Assembly (NCBI GenBank): GCA_027456925.1
Contig: DAIDTZ010000182.1
Location: forward strand, 1 to 23,015
Origin: Nitrospirota bacterium
Lineage (GTDB): Bacteria > Nitrospirota > UBA9217
Direction of reading: 5' to 3'
DNA length: 23,015 nucleotides
Made by a program: the position numbers and the translations under genes. Under the pieces are notes generated by a model. The model ran no database searches, was not told the DNA's origin, and was given only the letters and a program-made list of their open reading frames with translations. Positions 16,938 through 23,015 of the stretch are shown one piece after another (position 1 is the first letter of the stretch; every line of letters begins with the position of its first letter).

Positions 16938-17314
16938 TCAGAGTGGGTGAGGTGATCGCTCTCCGGCAACGGAGGGAGGAAAGTCCGAGCTCCGCAGGGC
17001 AAGGCGGTCCCGAAACGGGACAGGGGGCGACCCCATGGACAGTGCCACAGAAAAGAAGACCGCCCCGTACAGGGGTAAGGGTGAAACGGTGGGGTAAGAG
17101 CCCACCAGATTCCCGGGTGACCGGGAATGCTTGGAAAACCCCGCCTGGAGCAAGATCACATAGGGAAGCGCCTCCCGAGCAATCGGGAGGAGGGACGGCC
17201 CGTCCCAGACTTCCGGGTAGATCGCTCGTGCTGTTGGGCAACCAACGGCCCAGATAAATGATCACCACTTCCGGGCAACCGGGAGCACAGAACTCGGCTT
17301 ACGGCCCGCTCTGA
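16938..17314 (+). ncRNA. rnpB: RNase P RNA, bacterial class A
   Basis: RNase P RNA is the catalytic subunit that trims tRNA 5' leaders. All conserved regions appear in order: GAGGAAAGTCCGAGCTCC (5' P4 strand region), GACAGTGCCACAGAAA, AGGGTGAAACGGTGGGGTAA continuing into AGAGCCCACC, the AGATAAATGATCACC segment and the 3' ACAGAACTCGGCTTAC strand of P4. The ends are set by a 10-base P1 pairing (16938-16947 with 17305-17314); the true 5' end may be a few bases inside. The RNA ends directly at a run of seven T residues. A weak promoter-like TGGACA (16910-16915) with CACAAT 16 bases on lies upstream. Confidence 0.97.
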
Positions 17315-17328
17315 TTTTTTTATCACTC

Positions 17329-17364
17329 AAAATCCCTTGCTGATTATTCGGCATGGGATTTTTT
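17329..17364 (+). terminator. Terminator hairpin downstream of rnpB
   Basis: AAAATCCC (17329-17336) pairs with GGGATTTT (17355-17362), followed by more T residues, with a short inner TGC/GCA pairing in the 18-base loop. It lies 15 bases after the mature rnpB end. Confidence 0.7.
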
Positions 17365-17535
17365 GATGATCCGCCCCCCCCCTTTTGCCGCTTTTTTCCT
17401 CACATTTCGCATATCGAACCGGAGCAACTCCACAGGTGGAACTCTAAACTCTGAACTCCGTACTTTTTAATTTTTTCTCCTTGCCCGTCCTGCCAAAATA
17501 GGGTACGCTTGTATTGTGAGAACAGGGGGTAGCAA

Positions 17536-17730
17536 ATGCCGAATAAAACAGCAACGATAGCGTGTCCGGAGTGCAGCGGTAAAGGGACCGTAACGTGTCC
17601 AGTCTGCCATGGGCAGGGAAGGCAATCCAGTACCAATGCGTCGCAGCGTCCTTGCCCGAATTGTCACGGAAAGGGGAAAAGTGTCTGTCCTGTGTGCCGG
17701 GGCGCTAAAAAAGTAACCGGAGAAAAATAA
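17536..17730 (+). CDS. Stand-alone DnaJ-type zinc-finger protein
   Basis: The 64-residue product is almost entirely four C-x2-C-x-G motifs at C10/C13, C21/C24, C40/C43 and C51/C54, of the CPxCxGxG form found in the cysteine-rich domain of DnaJ. In DnaJ, motifs 1 and 4 bind one zinc and 2 and 3 the other; the spacing here permits the same. There is no J domain, membrane segment or signal peptide. Members of this type could bind unfolded proteins or RNA, or act as a redox/assembly factor; no specific function can be assigned. An AGGGGGT site fits the ATG. Confidence 0.8.
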   Translation: MPNKTATIACPECSGKGTVTCPVCHGQGRQSSTNASQRPCPNCHGKGKSVCPVCRGAKKVTGEK

Positions 17731-17828
17731 AAATTTTTGAGCACGTTGCGCACGCTCTGTACAGTTTTGTCTTTACGCTGAACCTGCCCCTGTTGCCCCG
17801 CTCTTTTTTGAATCAGGAAGGCGAAAGC

Positions 17829-18218
17829 ATGACGCAGCAGATCAAACACCGGCTTGTTGCGGTTCTTTCGATCGTACCAGGCCTGCTCACCATCAAAGAA
17901 GGCGGGAGCGTCTTGCTCGGCCTCTCAATCCCTTCCTACCACGTTCTTCCCTGGCTCGTCGTGTACAACGTCGTCCTGGGCTTCGTTTCACTCATTGCAG
18001 GGACCGGCATCTGGATGCAGCGCACCTGGGGCGGCATCCTTGCCGCATTCATTCTGCTGTGCCACAGCCTTGTTTTTCTGATTGTCTTCTTCCTGCTCCT
18101 GTTCAGGGAGCCGGTCGCCTTGATCAGCGTCATGGCCATGCTGGTCAGGACAGCGCTCTGGGCCATCATATATCTGTTGTTGAGATGGGCGGGAAGCGAG
18201 AAAGCCGGGAAAGCATAG
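17829..18218 (+). CDS. Hypothetical four-helix membrane protein
   Basis: I do not recognise the family. The 129-residue product has about four hydrophobic segments (roughly 8-30, 38-60, 67-91 and 95-119) and a short charged C-terminal tail with Lys/Glu. The length and spacing resemble small DUF-type inner-membrane proteins of unknown role. The ATG at 17829 is preferred because GGAAGG lies just upstream; the frame also opens at 17793 without such a site. It stands alone between the zinc-finger gene and the thioesterase gene, with 98 and 222 base gaps. Confidence 0.7.
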   Translation: MTQQIKHRLVAVLSIVPGLLTIKEGGSVLLGLSIPSYHVLPWLVVYNVVLGFVSLIAGTGIWMQRTWGGILAAFILLCHSLVFLIVFFLLLFREPVALISVMAMLVRTALWAIIYLLLRWAGSEKAGKA

Positions 18219-18440
18219 GCGCAGAGAGCGATTAATGCAAATGCACGAGGCGCAGGACTGCCCTTGAGGGGACTCGAGAGCAGGCTGGGAGTTGATGTAA
18301 AGCGCAACTGGGGCGCAGGTTTATGAGGGGGTTTTTTAGCGGAATGAAGTTGACGCGGCAACCGCAGGCATTCCGAGTGGAGCCCCTTCGGCAGGAGCCG
18401 GGGGATTGGAAGTCGCGGGATTCATAACGGAGGGAACGAC

Positions 18441-18920
18441 ATGGAAGGCAAGCGCGTAAAAGACAGCAGTGTCACCATGGCCCAGATGATGATCCCCCAG
18501 GACGCGAACCCGTCGGGAAACGTGCACGGCGGCGTTGTCGTCAAGATCATCGACGAAGCCGCGGGTGTCGTAGCGGCCCGGCACGCGCGGAGCAACGTTG
18601 TCACCGCTTCCATCGACCGGATGGACTTCCATAATCCCGTGTTCGTCGGGGATGTTCTTTTCTTCAAGACGAGTTTGAACCTTGTGGGCCGGACTTCCAT
18701 GGAGATTGGCGTCCGCGTGGAGGCGGAGAACCTCACCACCGTGGACGTGCGCCACGCCGCGTCCGCGTACCTCACCTATGTTGCGCTCGACCGGAACGGC
18801 AAACCGCGGGAAGTGCCCCCGCTCATCCTGGAAACCGAAGATGATCACCGCAGGAACCGTGAGGCTGTTTCGCGGAGACAGATCCGGCTCGCTGAAAAGA
18901 AGCGCGAAGCAGGGCGATAG
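18441..18920 (+). CDS. Acyl-CoA thioesterase, hotdog fold (YciA/BACH type)
   Basis: Hotdog thioesterases hydrolyse acyl-CoA to free acid and CoA in the cytosol. The 159-residue protein matches the YciA/ACOT7 pattern: MMIPQDANPSGNVHGG (about 16-31) with Asn23 and the glycine turn, the central helix with Asp38, DRMDFHNPVFVGD, and a GRTSMEIGVRVEAE strand. A charged helical tail (about 133-159) follows. A GGAGGG site 7 bases upstream fixes the ATG. Substrate length cannot be told from sequence. It is monocistronic, with wide gaps on both sides. Confidence 0.88.
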   Translation: MEGKRVKDSSVTMAQMMIPQDANPSGNVHGGVVVKIIDEAAGVVAARHARSNVVTASIDRMDFHNPVFVGDVLFFKTSLNLVGRTSMEIGVRVEAENLTTVDVRHAASAYLTYVALDRNGKPREVPPLILETEDDHRRNREAVSRRQIRLAEKKREAGR

Positions 18921-18987
18921 AAAGCTTCTTTGGGTGCCGCCTCTTATTTTGCTATTATCCTGGAAAAAGCCTTCAGACACGGAAGAA

Positions 18988-19100
18988 GCGGATTAACATA
19001 TGATAAAAGCGGATAAATTCTAAAGCAAGGCAATCACCTATTCGGTGGGCTCCTATTTGGGAAAATCCGCCGTTATCCGACTCTTATCAGATTTTATCAG
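18988..19100. repeat. Mirrored cluster of degenerate ~10-bp GGATAA repeats
   Basis: This lies in a 381-base gap between the thioesterase and the propeller gene that shows no credible ORF. The left arm (18988-19020) contains GCGGATTAAC, TATGATAAAA and GCGGATAAAT. The right arm (19062-19100), read on the minus strand, contains CTGATAAAAT, CTGATAAGAG, CGGATAACGG and CGGATTTTCC. Units recur about every 10-11 bases, near one helical turn, and the arms are inverted around a 41-base centre. It could be a repetitive extragenic element or protein-binding cluster; a search for further genomic copies would decide. Confidence 0.4.
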
Positions 19101-19224
19101 TGTCAAATGCCGTTTTTTTAGGATTATTCTCTATCGTGTGCAACGTCCCTGCATGCGCCGCCCCCTTTGCAGAGAAAACACCGGTGTTTTACCTTGCCTC
19201 GACGACCCTCCGCTTCTTTGTTGT

Positions 19225-19253
19225 TTGACTTTTGAATTGGCATCTGGTATTTT
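19225..19253 (+). promoter_or_regulatory. Extended -10 promoter for the propeller gene
   Basis: TTGACT (19225-19230) and TATTTT (19248-19253) are spaced by 17 bases, and the -10 is preceded by TGG, an extended -10. The start codon lies 49 bases downstream. Confidence 0.6.
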
Positions 19254-19301
19254 CCATGTCCAAGCCGCATCAATACCAACACCTGCTGAAAGAAAGAAGT
19301 T

Positions 19302-20156
19302 ATGACAATGAAGCAAAACCGCATCGTCTTTACCCGTTTCCAGAGTGATGGCAAGGAAATGTTCAATGATATCTATTCCATTGATCCTGACGGACGGAAT
19401 GAGACGAGGCTCACGATGAATCCCGGGCCAAAGGGAGAATACGCCGACAATGCCGCTCCCCGCTACAACAAGGCCAGGACCATGCTGGCATTCGTCAGCA
19501 CAAAGAACAACCCGAACAAGAGGTTCAATATTTTTTTCCTGGACCTCGCTACCAAGAAAACCGCGCAGATCACGACGGGCAACCTCGACATCACGAGCGT
19601 TGATTGGGCGCCCGACGACAGCCGGCTTGTCTTTTCCTGCACAGAGGAAAGCGGGCTTCAGCAGGTCCATGCGGTGAATATGGACGGAACGGGATTTACA
19701 AAACTGACCGAAGGCCCGGCAGAGCATACGAACCCGATGTGGTCGCCCCGGGGAGATCTGATCACGTTCGTAGAGCTCCTGCCTGGAAGCAAAGCGTCCC
19801 ATGTCTGGGTCATGGATCCTCAGGGCAAAAACCGGGTGAAACTGACGAGTGACGAAACCGGGCATTCCAACCCGTCCTGGTCGCCGGACGGATCCTGGGT
19901 CGTTTTTCGCTGCGACGAACCTGCGCCGCACCTTCGCAGGATCAATGTCGATACCAAGGAGCTCGTTCTGTTCGAACCTCCGGCACGAGGCGTTGACTCC
20001 TCTCCCATATGGTCGGGAGCAGAGATCGTATTTTCGAGCAACTGTGATTGGGAAGATGCGGACTCCATATTCAATCTGTACAAGATGTCTTACACTGGCG
20101 AGAATTTACAGCGGATAACGACGAATCAAACCTTCGAGTATTGCGGAGACTGGTAG
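19302..20156 (+). CDS. TolB-like WD40/PD40 beta-propeller protein, no signal peptide
   Basis: The 284-residue protein consists of about six repeats of the PD40/TolB propeller type, each with a WSPDG-like turn followed by a strand such as LVFSC and an IDPDG or VMDPQGK turn: for example VDWAPDDSRLVF, PMWSPRGDLITF and PSWSPDGSWVVF. Such propellers usually mediate protein-protein contacts; TolB itself is periplasmic and binds Pal. Here there is no N-terminal signal peptide or lipobox, so it should be cytosolic unless exported otherwise. ATG 19302 or 19308 could start it, after an AAGAAAG-like weak site. It is not next to tol-pal genes. Partner unknown. Confidence 0.8.
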   Translation: MTMKQNRIVFTRFQSDGKEMFNDIYSIDPDGRNETRLTMNPGPKGEYADNAAPRYNKARTMLAFVSTKNNPNKRFNIFFLDLATKKTAQITTGNLDITSVDWAPDDSRLVFSCTEESGLQQVHAVNMDGTGFTKLTEGPAEHTNPMWSPRGDLITFVELLPGSKASHVWVMDPQGKNRVKLTSDETGHSNPSWSPDGSWVVFRCDEPAPHLRRINVDTKELVLFEPPARGVDSSPIWSGAEIVFSSNCDWEDADSIFNLYKMSYTGENLQRITTNQTFEYCGDW

Positions 20157-20326
20157 CGTAGAAGGGGTCCCGGATGGTCCGAAAGAGCTCCTTCAGAAGC
20201 GACCGCAGCATCAGCGCAGCTCCGCACAACGAAAGAGCAGGATTGAAGAGGCGGCCCTATGGGGTCTTTGGGGCGTTCTCCGCTTTATAGTAAAGAAGAT
20301 ACGTAAGCTTCAGTCCGGGAAAAGGA

Positions 20327-20521
20327 ATGGGCACTGCCGTTATGGGGATAGATGACAGAGACTGGTACCGGGAAAAGCAGATCGACTGGGAACGGGGAGG
20401 GTTAAAAGAGAGAAATGCAAAACGCCGCCGCTTTCCGAAATACATCTGGTGGATCCTCGCGGCTATTCTCTTGATAGTTGCCGCTGCCCTGTTCCGGTCG
20501 GTACGCTTTACTGTTTTTTAA
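20327..20521 (+). CDS. Small single-pass membrane protein
   Basis: The 64-residue product has a polar, charged N-terminal half (DDRDWYREKQIDWERGG...KRRRFPK), then one hydrophobic segment (about 42-58, WWILAAILLIVAAALF) and a six- to nine-residue tail. The cluster of Arg and Lys before the helix predicts a cytosolic N-terminus. The ATG has AAAAGGA close upstream; an internal ATG at 20342 would give 59 residues. It overlaps the converging DUF3047 gene tail to tail by 14 bases. Family not recognised, and its short length limits confidence. Confidence 0.6.
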   Translation: MGTAVMGIDDRDWYREKQIDWERGGLKERNAKRRRFPKYIWWILAAILLIVAAALFRSVRFTVF

Positions 20522-21170
20522 ACGCCACATTCGCAAAGTAACTCTCGGCCGATGTCCCGGTGTGCTGGGAATTTATCTGGAGCCGCATCCCGGACACCGC
20601 AGGCGGTTCCTCGCCAAAGAGCTTCTTGTAATCCTCGTATACATTCCGGGTCTCGGTGATCCACTTTCCCGTCTCGGCCGGACCGGACCGCACGACCACC
20701 ACCTTGACGTGCATGAAGGGGATCGGCGACGTGTCCTCCATAAGGCCCTGCGGTGCGCTCGTGTCCCAGATGTACACGATGGACTTGGTCCTGGTGAATG
20801 CGACGAAGAGCTGGGCGGCCTGGTCGTCGGTCTTCGATTTTCTGAAATCGCCTCCCCGCGGCAGTTTCGTGACCTTCCATTTCCAGGTGAGGACCGGGTA
20901 CTGCTTGAGATCGACGTGCACTTCCTTCTGCAGGGAAAAGGAGGTGTTTGCGCTCCGCAGGCGCAGGGCGGCGACGCCGTCATCCTTGACGACCGCGAAG
21001 TCCGCTTTACCGGATTTTTCCTTGACCTCCCATCCGGCAGGTACGCCGGAGGCATTGATCGCGGACGAGAAGTCCGCGACCACCAACTGGTCTGCGGCCC
21101 AGACGGGGGCGGAACACATCAGGACAGCCGTCAACATAATACCCTTCCACTTTAACGCCAAAGATGACAT
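20508..21170 (-). CDS. Exported DUF3047 family protein
   Basis: The 220-residue precursor starts with a Sec signal peptide (basic N-region, hydrophobic 10-22, APVWA|AD cleavage near residue 25), so the mature protein is periplasmic or secreted. The body matches my recollection of the DUF3047 pattern: an opening VADFSS...GVPAGWEVKEKSGKADFAVVKDDG, a strand pair ending YPVLTWKWKVTKLPRGGDFR, DDQAAQLFVAF, SIVYIWDTSAPQG and a C-terminal ISSA-like region; a jelly-roll-type fold is plausible, function unknown. A GGAGGAG site fixes the ATG, in place of a longer frame starting at 21272. It converges on the small membrane gene and diverges from the 63-residue gene. Confidence 0.85.
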   Translation of the reverse strand: MSSLALKWKGIMLTAVLMCSAPVWAADQLVVADFSSAINASGVPAGWEVKEKSGKADFAVVKDDGVAALRLRSANTSFSLQKEVHVDLKQYPVLTWKWKVTKLPRGGDFRKSKTDDQAAQLFVAFTRTKSIVYIWDTSAPQGLMEDTSPIPFMHVKVVVVRSGPAETGKWITETRNVYEDYKKLFGEEPPAVSGMRLQINSQHTGTSAESYFANVAFKKQ

Positions 21171-21210
21171 AATCTCCTCCTCAGAAAAAAACCTAAGAAA
21201 GTTTGTCTTC

Positions 21211-21233
21211 CGGGAGCAACGGCCCTGCTCCCG
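21211..21233 (-). promoter_or_regulatory. Hairpin in the DUF3047 gene leader
   Basis: A perfect 8-bp inverted repeat (CGGGAGCA / TGCTCCCG) with a 7-base loop lies about 40 bases before the DUF3047 start codon. On the minus strand a run of seven T residues follows after about 20 bases. An attenuator or mRNA-stabilising element is possible; this is inferred. Confidence 0.35.
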
Positions 21234-21332
21234 TTGTTCCATGAGAGAAATATAGCATACTTTTTCTGTCAATTTCCGACATTATCTTCGCAAAGCAATC
21301 TTGACTTTATAAACAGGCGATGGAAAGAAGCT

Positions 21333-21362
21333 TTGACATATTCTTGCCTGGAGGGGTAAAAT
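21333..21362 (+). promoter_or_regulatory. Sigma70 promoter for the 63-residue gene
   Basis: TTGACA (21333-21338) and TAAAAT (21357-21362) are separated by 18 bases. The -10 overlaps the upstream in-frame ATG at 21361, so translation must begin at the later ATG (21388), leaving a leader of about 19 bases. Confidence 0.7.
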
Positions 21363-21387
21363 GCCCTGTGCAATAGAGGAGTGGAAA

Positions 21388-21579
21388 ATGGCTACAGGTT
21401 ACCAAAAAATTGTTGGTCCCGGCGGCCCCGGGAACCAGAAGAAAACCACGGAAGGGCAAGCGGGGGCAGGCAGCGACGACGCCTGCAGGTGCAAGGAAAC
21501 CGCGCACATGACGCCTCGTGAACTTCTGAAGCTCATGATGAGCGACCTGGCTTTCTGGAAAAAAGACAAAAAGGAATGA
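21388..21579 (+). CDS. Small hypothetical protein with CxC pair
   Basis: The 63-residue product starts with a Gly/Pro-rich flexible stretch (VGPGGPGNQKK), has a Cys-x-Cys pair at 33/35, and ends in an amphipathic helix with TPRELLKLMMSDLAFWKKDKKE. No signal peptide or membrane helix is seen. The start is set by GAGGAG upstream and by the promoter position. Its own promoter, Shine-Dalgarno and ordered C-terminal half argue it is real. I do not recognise the family. Confidence 0.65.
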   Translation: MATGYQKIVGPGGPGNQKKTTEGQAGAGSDDACRCKETAHMTPRELLKLMMSDLAFWKKDKKE

Positions 21580-21645
21580 TCGCGGGATCGCGGTGCGATT
21601 TTCAATACTAAATGAGTGAAGCAGTTCTGAACGGAGAAATGACGA

Positions 21646-22248
21646 ATGGGTGAAACACAGGTATTCCAGCCCCTTACGAGGGAAGATAAGATAACCGTTC
21701 TACTCTACCGCATCGGCATCGTGCTGTCCGCCCTGATCATCAGCGCTCTGGCGATTCTCGTGACAACGGCTTCAGCTCCCGCCGCAGGAGGCGCCAGCCT
21801 GGCCACGGACATCCTTGCCTTCGGCCTCTATATTTCGGTCGGCATGAGCGTATTCTTTATTCATCTATATATAGGCGTTTTCAAAAGATACCTGAAAAAC
21901 CTGTACTTCATCAGTCTCGGTTGTCTTGTCGTGCTGCTCTACGTCGGAAAAGGCTCCCCCTCCGCCGTTTTCGCGCACGGAGCGTACGGCCCGCTGCTTT
22001 TGCTGCCGATTGCCGGCTGTCTGGGCTTCGTGACCGCTAAAGAGGCTTTCTGCTTCAAGCTCTTTGAGGGCTACCTTCTTGCCATGCTCATGCCGCTCTA
22101 CCTGCTGATGGTCTCGGGCAGCTTCCTCTCGCGAGGGGGCGCGATCTCCGGCCTGGTCCTGATCGCCGCCATGCTCGTCTTTTTCACCGTGCGAAAAGTA
22201 TCCATGCCCCTTGCCTACGATATCGGCGACAAGTCCGCCTATCAATAA
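21646..22248 (+). CDS. Six-helix integral membrane protein, DUF2301-like
   Basis: The 200-residue product has about six hydrophobic segments (roughly 22-44, 52-76, 82-100, 111-130, 139-158 and 163-183). The GFVTAKEAFCFKLFEG segment recalls the KEAFCF motif of the DUF2301 membrane family, whose function is unknown; this match is from memory. The last 15 residues (MPLAYDIGDKSAYQ) are polar. A GGAG site precedes the ATG. The dus gene follows after 15 bases in the same direction, suggesting one transcript. Confidence 0.75.
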   Translation: MGETQVFQPLTREDKITVLLYRIGIVLSALIISALAILVTTASAPAAGGASLATDILAFGLYISVGMSVFFIHLYIGVFKRYLKNLYFISLGCLVVLLYVGKGSPSAVFAHGAYGPLLLLPIAGCLGFVTAKEAFCFKLFEGYLLAMLMPLYLLMVSGSFLSRGGAISGLVLIAAMLVFFTVRKVSMPLAYDIGDKSAYQ

Positions 22249-22263
22249 AACCTGAAAAGCAGA

Positions 22264-23015
22264 ATGAAAACGTTGCTTCGACCCATTCGGATCCGGGAAC
22301 TTCAGATCGATCCGCCGCTCCTTCTGGCGCCCATGGAAGGCCTTACCCACAGCTGCCTCCGCCAGATCATGGCTGGTTTCGGCGGCGTCGGCCTTTTGTC
22401 CACGGAGATGCTCTCGGCAAAAAGGCTGCCCACGGAAAGCCCCAGCGTTTCCCCGTACCTGATCAGGACCGCTTCGGAAAAACCGCTCTCCTATCAGCTC
22501 CTGACGTCTCGTGCGAGCGAGCTCGCCCGGGCCATCGACGTTCTTCACGCTGTGCAGGCGGATGCCATTGATCTGAACATGGGCTGCCCGGCCCCTGCGG
22601 TGGGCAAGTTCGGGGCGGGCTTTAGTCTGATGGAACAGCCAAAGGAGGCCCGCTCCATCGTGGCCGAGGCGCGGAAACGCACGTCGCTGCCGCTCACCGC
22701 AAAGATCCGGCTCGGCGCCGAACTGGACGAAGGAAAATTGCTGGCCTTTTGCGCCATGCTCGAGGACGAGGGTATTGAGATGCTCTCGGTGCACGCCCGG
22801 CTCAAGAAAGAGTCCTTTGCGAGAAGGCCGCGATGGGAGTCCCTGGCCAAGGTAAAGGAGTGTCTCACGATCCCCGTTGTCGCCAATGGCGGCATCTTCT
22901 CTGTCCAGGATGCAGTACAGTGCCTCAGCGTATCGAACGTTGACGGCCTGATGCTGGGACGCGGAGCGGTGGTCAAACCCTGGCTGTTCGCTGAAATTGC
23001 CCGGGAGGTGTACGG
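22264..23015 (+). CDS. tRNA-dihydrouridine synthase, 3' end cut by the window
   Basis: Dus enzymes reduce uridines in the tRNA D loop using FMN and NADPH. The 250 visible residues have the N-terminal LLLAPMEGLTH FMN-binding strand (19-29), the catalytic Cys108 in NMGCPA, the KIRLG segment, SVHAR, VVANGGI and GLMLGRGAVVKPWLF, all in barrel order. There is no stop before the window ends, so the C-terminal helical domain is missing here; roughly 70-90 residues more are expected. Which of DusA, DusB or DusC it corresponds to is unclear. The Shine-Dalgarno is weak, fitting coupling to the upstream membrane gene. Confidence 0.93.
   Translation, partial: MKTLLRPIRIRELQIDPPLLLAPMEGLTHSCLRQIMAGFGGVGLLSTEMLSAKRLPTESPSVSPYLIRTASEKPLSYQLLTSRASELARAIDVLHAVQADAIDLNMGCPAPAVGKFGAGFSLMEQPKEARSIVAEARKRTSLPLTAKIRLGAELDEGKLLAFCAMLEDEGIEMLSVHARLKKESFARRPRWESLAKVKECLTIPVVANGGIFSVQDAVQCLSVSNVDGLMLGRGAVVKPWLFAEIAREVY

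Noticed and set aside
16943..17257. 104-codon plus-strand ORF
   Set aside because: It lies wholly inside rnpB, whose conserved RNA regions account for the sequence.
17374..17382. Run of nine C residues, possible phase-variable tract
   Set aside because: It lies between the rnpB terminator and the next gene, outside any coding frame or promoter element that I can see.
18323..18427. 34-codon ORF before the thioesterase gene
   Set aside because: Only a weak ribosome site and no recognisable feature; too short to support.
19045..19305. 86-codon plus-strand ORF before the propeller gene
   Set aside because: No Shine-Dalgarno, Cys/Arg-rich unlikely composition, and it covers the repeat arm and the promoter.
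21578..21599. Tandem GATCGCGG duplication and ATCGC/GCGAT arms after the 63-residue gene as a terminator
   Set aside because: The stem is only about 5 bp and the T run short; not strong enough to list as a terminator.

Overview
The window is chromosomal and dominated by conserved bacterial housekeeping genes, arranged as compact operons separated by recognisable promoters and intrinsic terminators. The gene order (rpsB-tsf-pyrH-frr; rplM-rpsI-argC-argJ; rpsU-yqeY-mutS2-dnaG-rpoD), the class A RNase P RNA, the Shine-Dalgarno sites and the moderately GC-rich genes suggest a Gram-negative, probably environmental bacterium. Nitrospirota or a Desulfobacterota/Deltaproteobacteria-like lineage fits best; this is inferred from gene order and protein flavour, not from any search. 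I see no CRISPR array, insertion sequence, phage gene or toxin-antitoxin pair.

Layout. Bases 1-332 hold no secure gene. Bases 334-3517 (minus strand) are the translation/nucleotide operon rpsB-tsf-pyrH-frr, with a strong extended -10 promoter at 3649-3677, a leader of about 125 nt and a terminator after frr. Bases 3876-4531 encode two tandem paralogous small membrane proteins, closed by a terminator. Bases 4841-8202 hold rplM-rpsI behind a near-consensus sigma70 promoter, a terminator, then argC-argJ of arginine biosynthesis. Bases 8280-15425 are the macromolecular-synthesis block rpsU, yqeY, mutS2, dnaG and rpoD. Bases 15506-17364 carry a CAU-anticodon tRNA, a C4 zinc-ribbon coiled-coil protein, an RNase HI-fold protein and rnpB. 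Bases 17536-23015 are a looser accessory stretch: a stand-alone DnaJ-type zinc-finger protein, a four-helix membrane protein, a hotdog acyl-CoA thioesterase, a cytosolic TolB-like propeller, a one-helix small protein, an exported DUF3047 protein (minus strand), a 63-residue protein with its own promoter, a six-helix DUF2301-like membrane protein and the start of a tRNA-dihydrouridine synthase cut by the window end.

Together, most genes serve translation (S2, EF-Ts, RRF, L13, S9, S21, a tRNA, RNase P, Dus), replication and transcription initiation (DnaG, RpoD), R-loop/RNA-DNA handling (MutS2, RNase H) and UMP/arginine metabolism. I did not find a convincing new multi-gene system. The points most worth a second look are structural: interleaved inverted repeats before mutS2, the long rpsB leader, a mirrored ~10-bp repeat cluster in an otherwise empty gap, a perfect hairpin before the zinc-ribbon gene, and several unrecognised small proteins.
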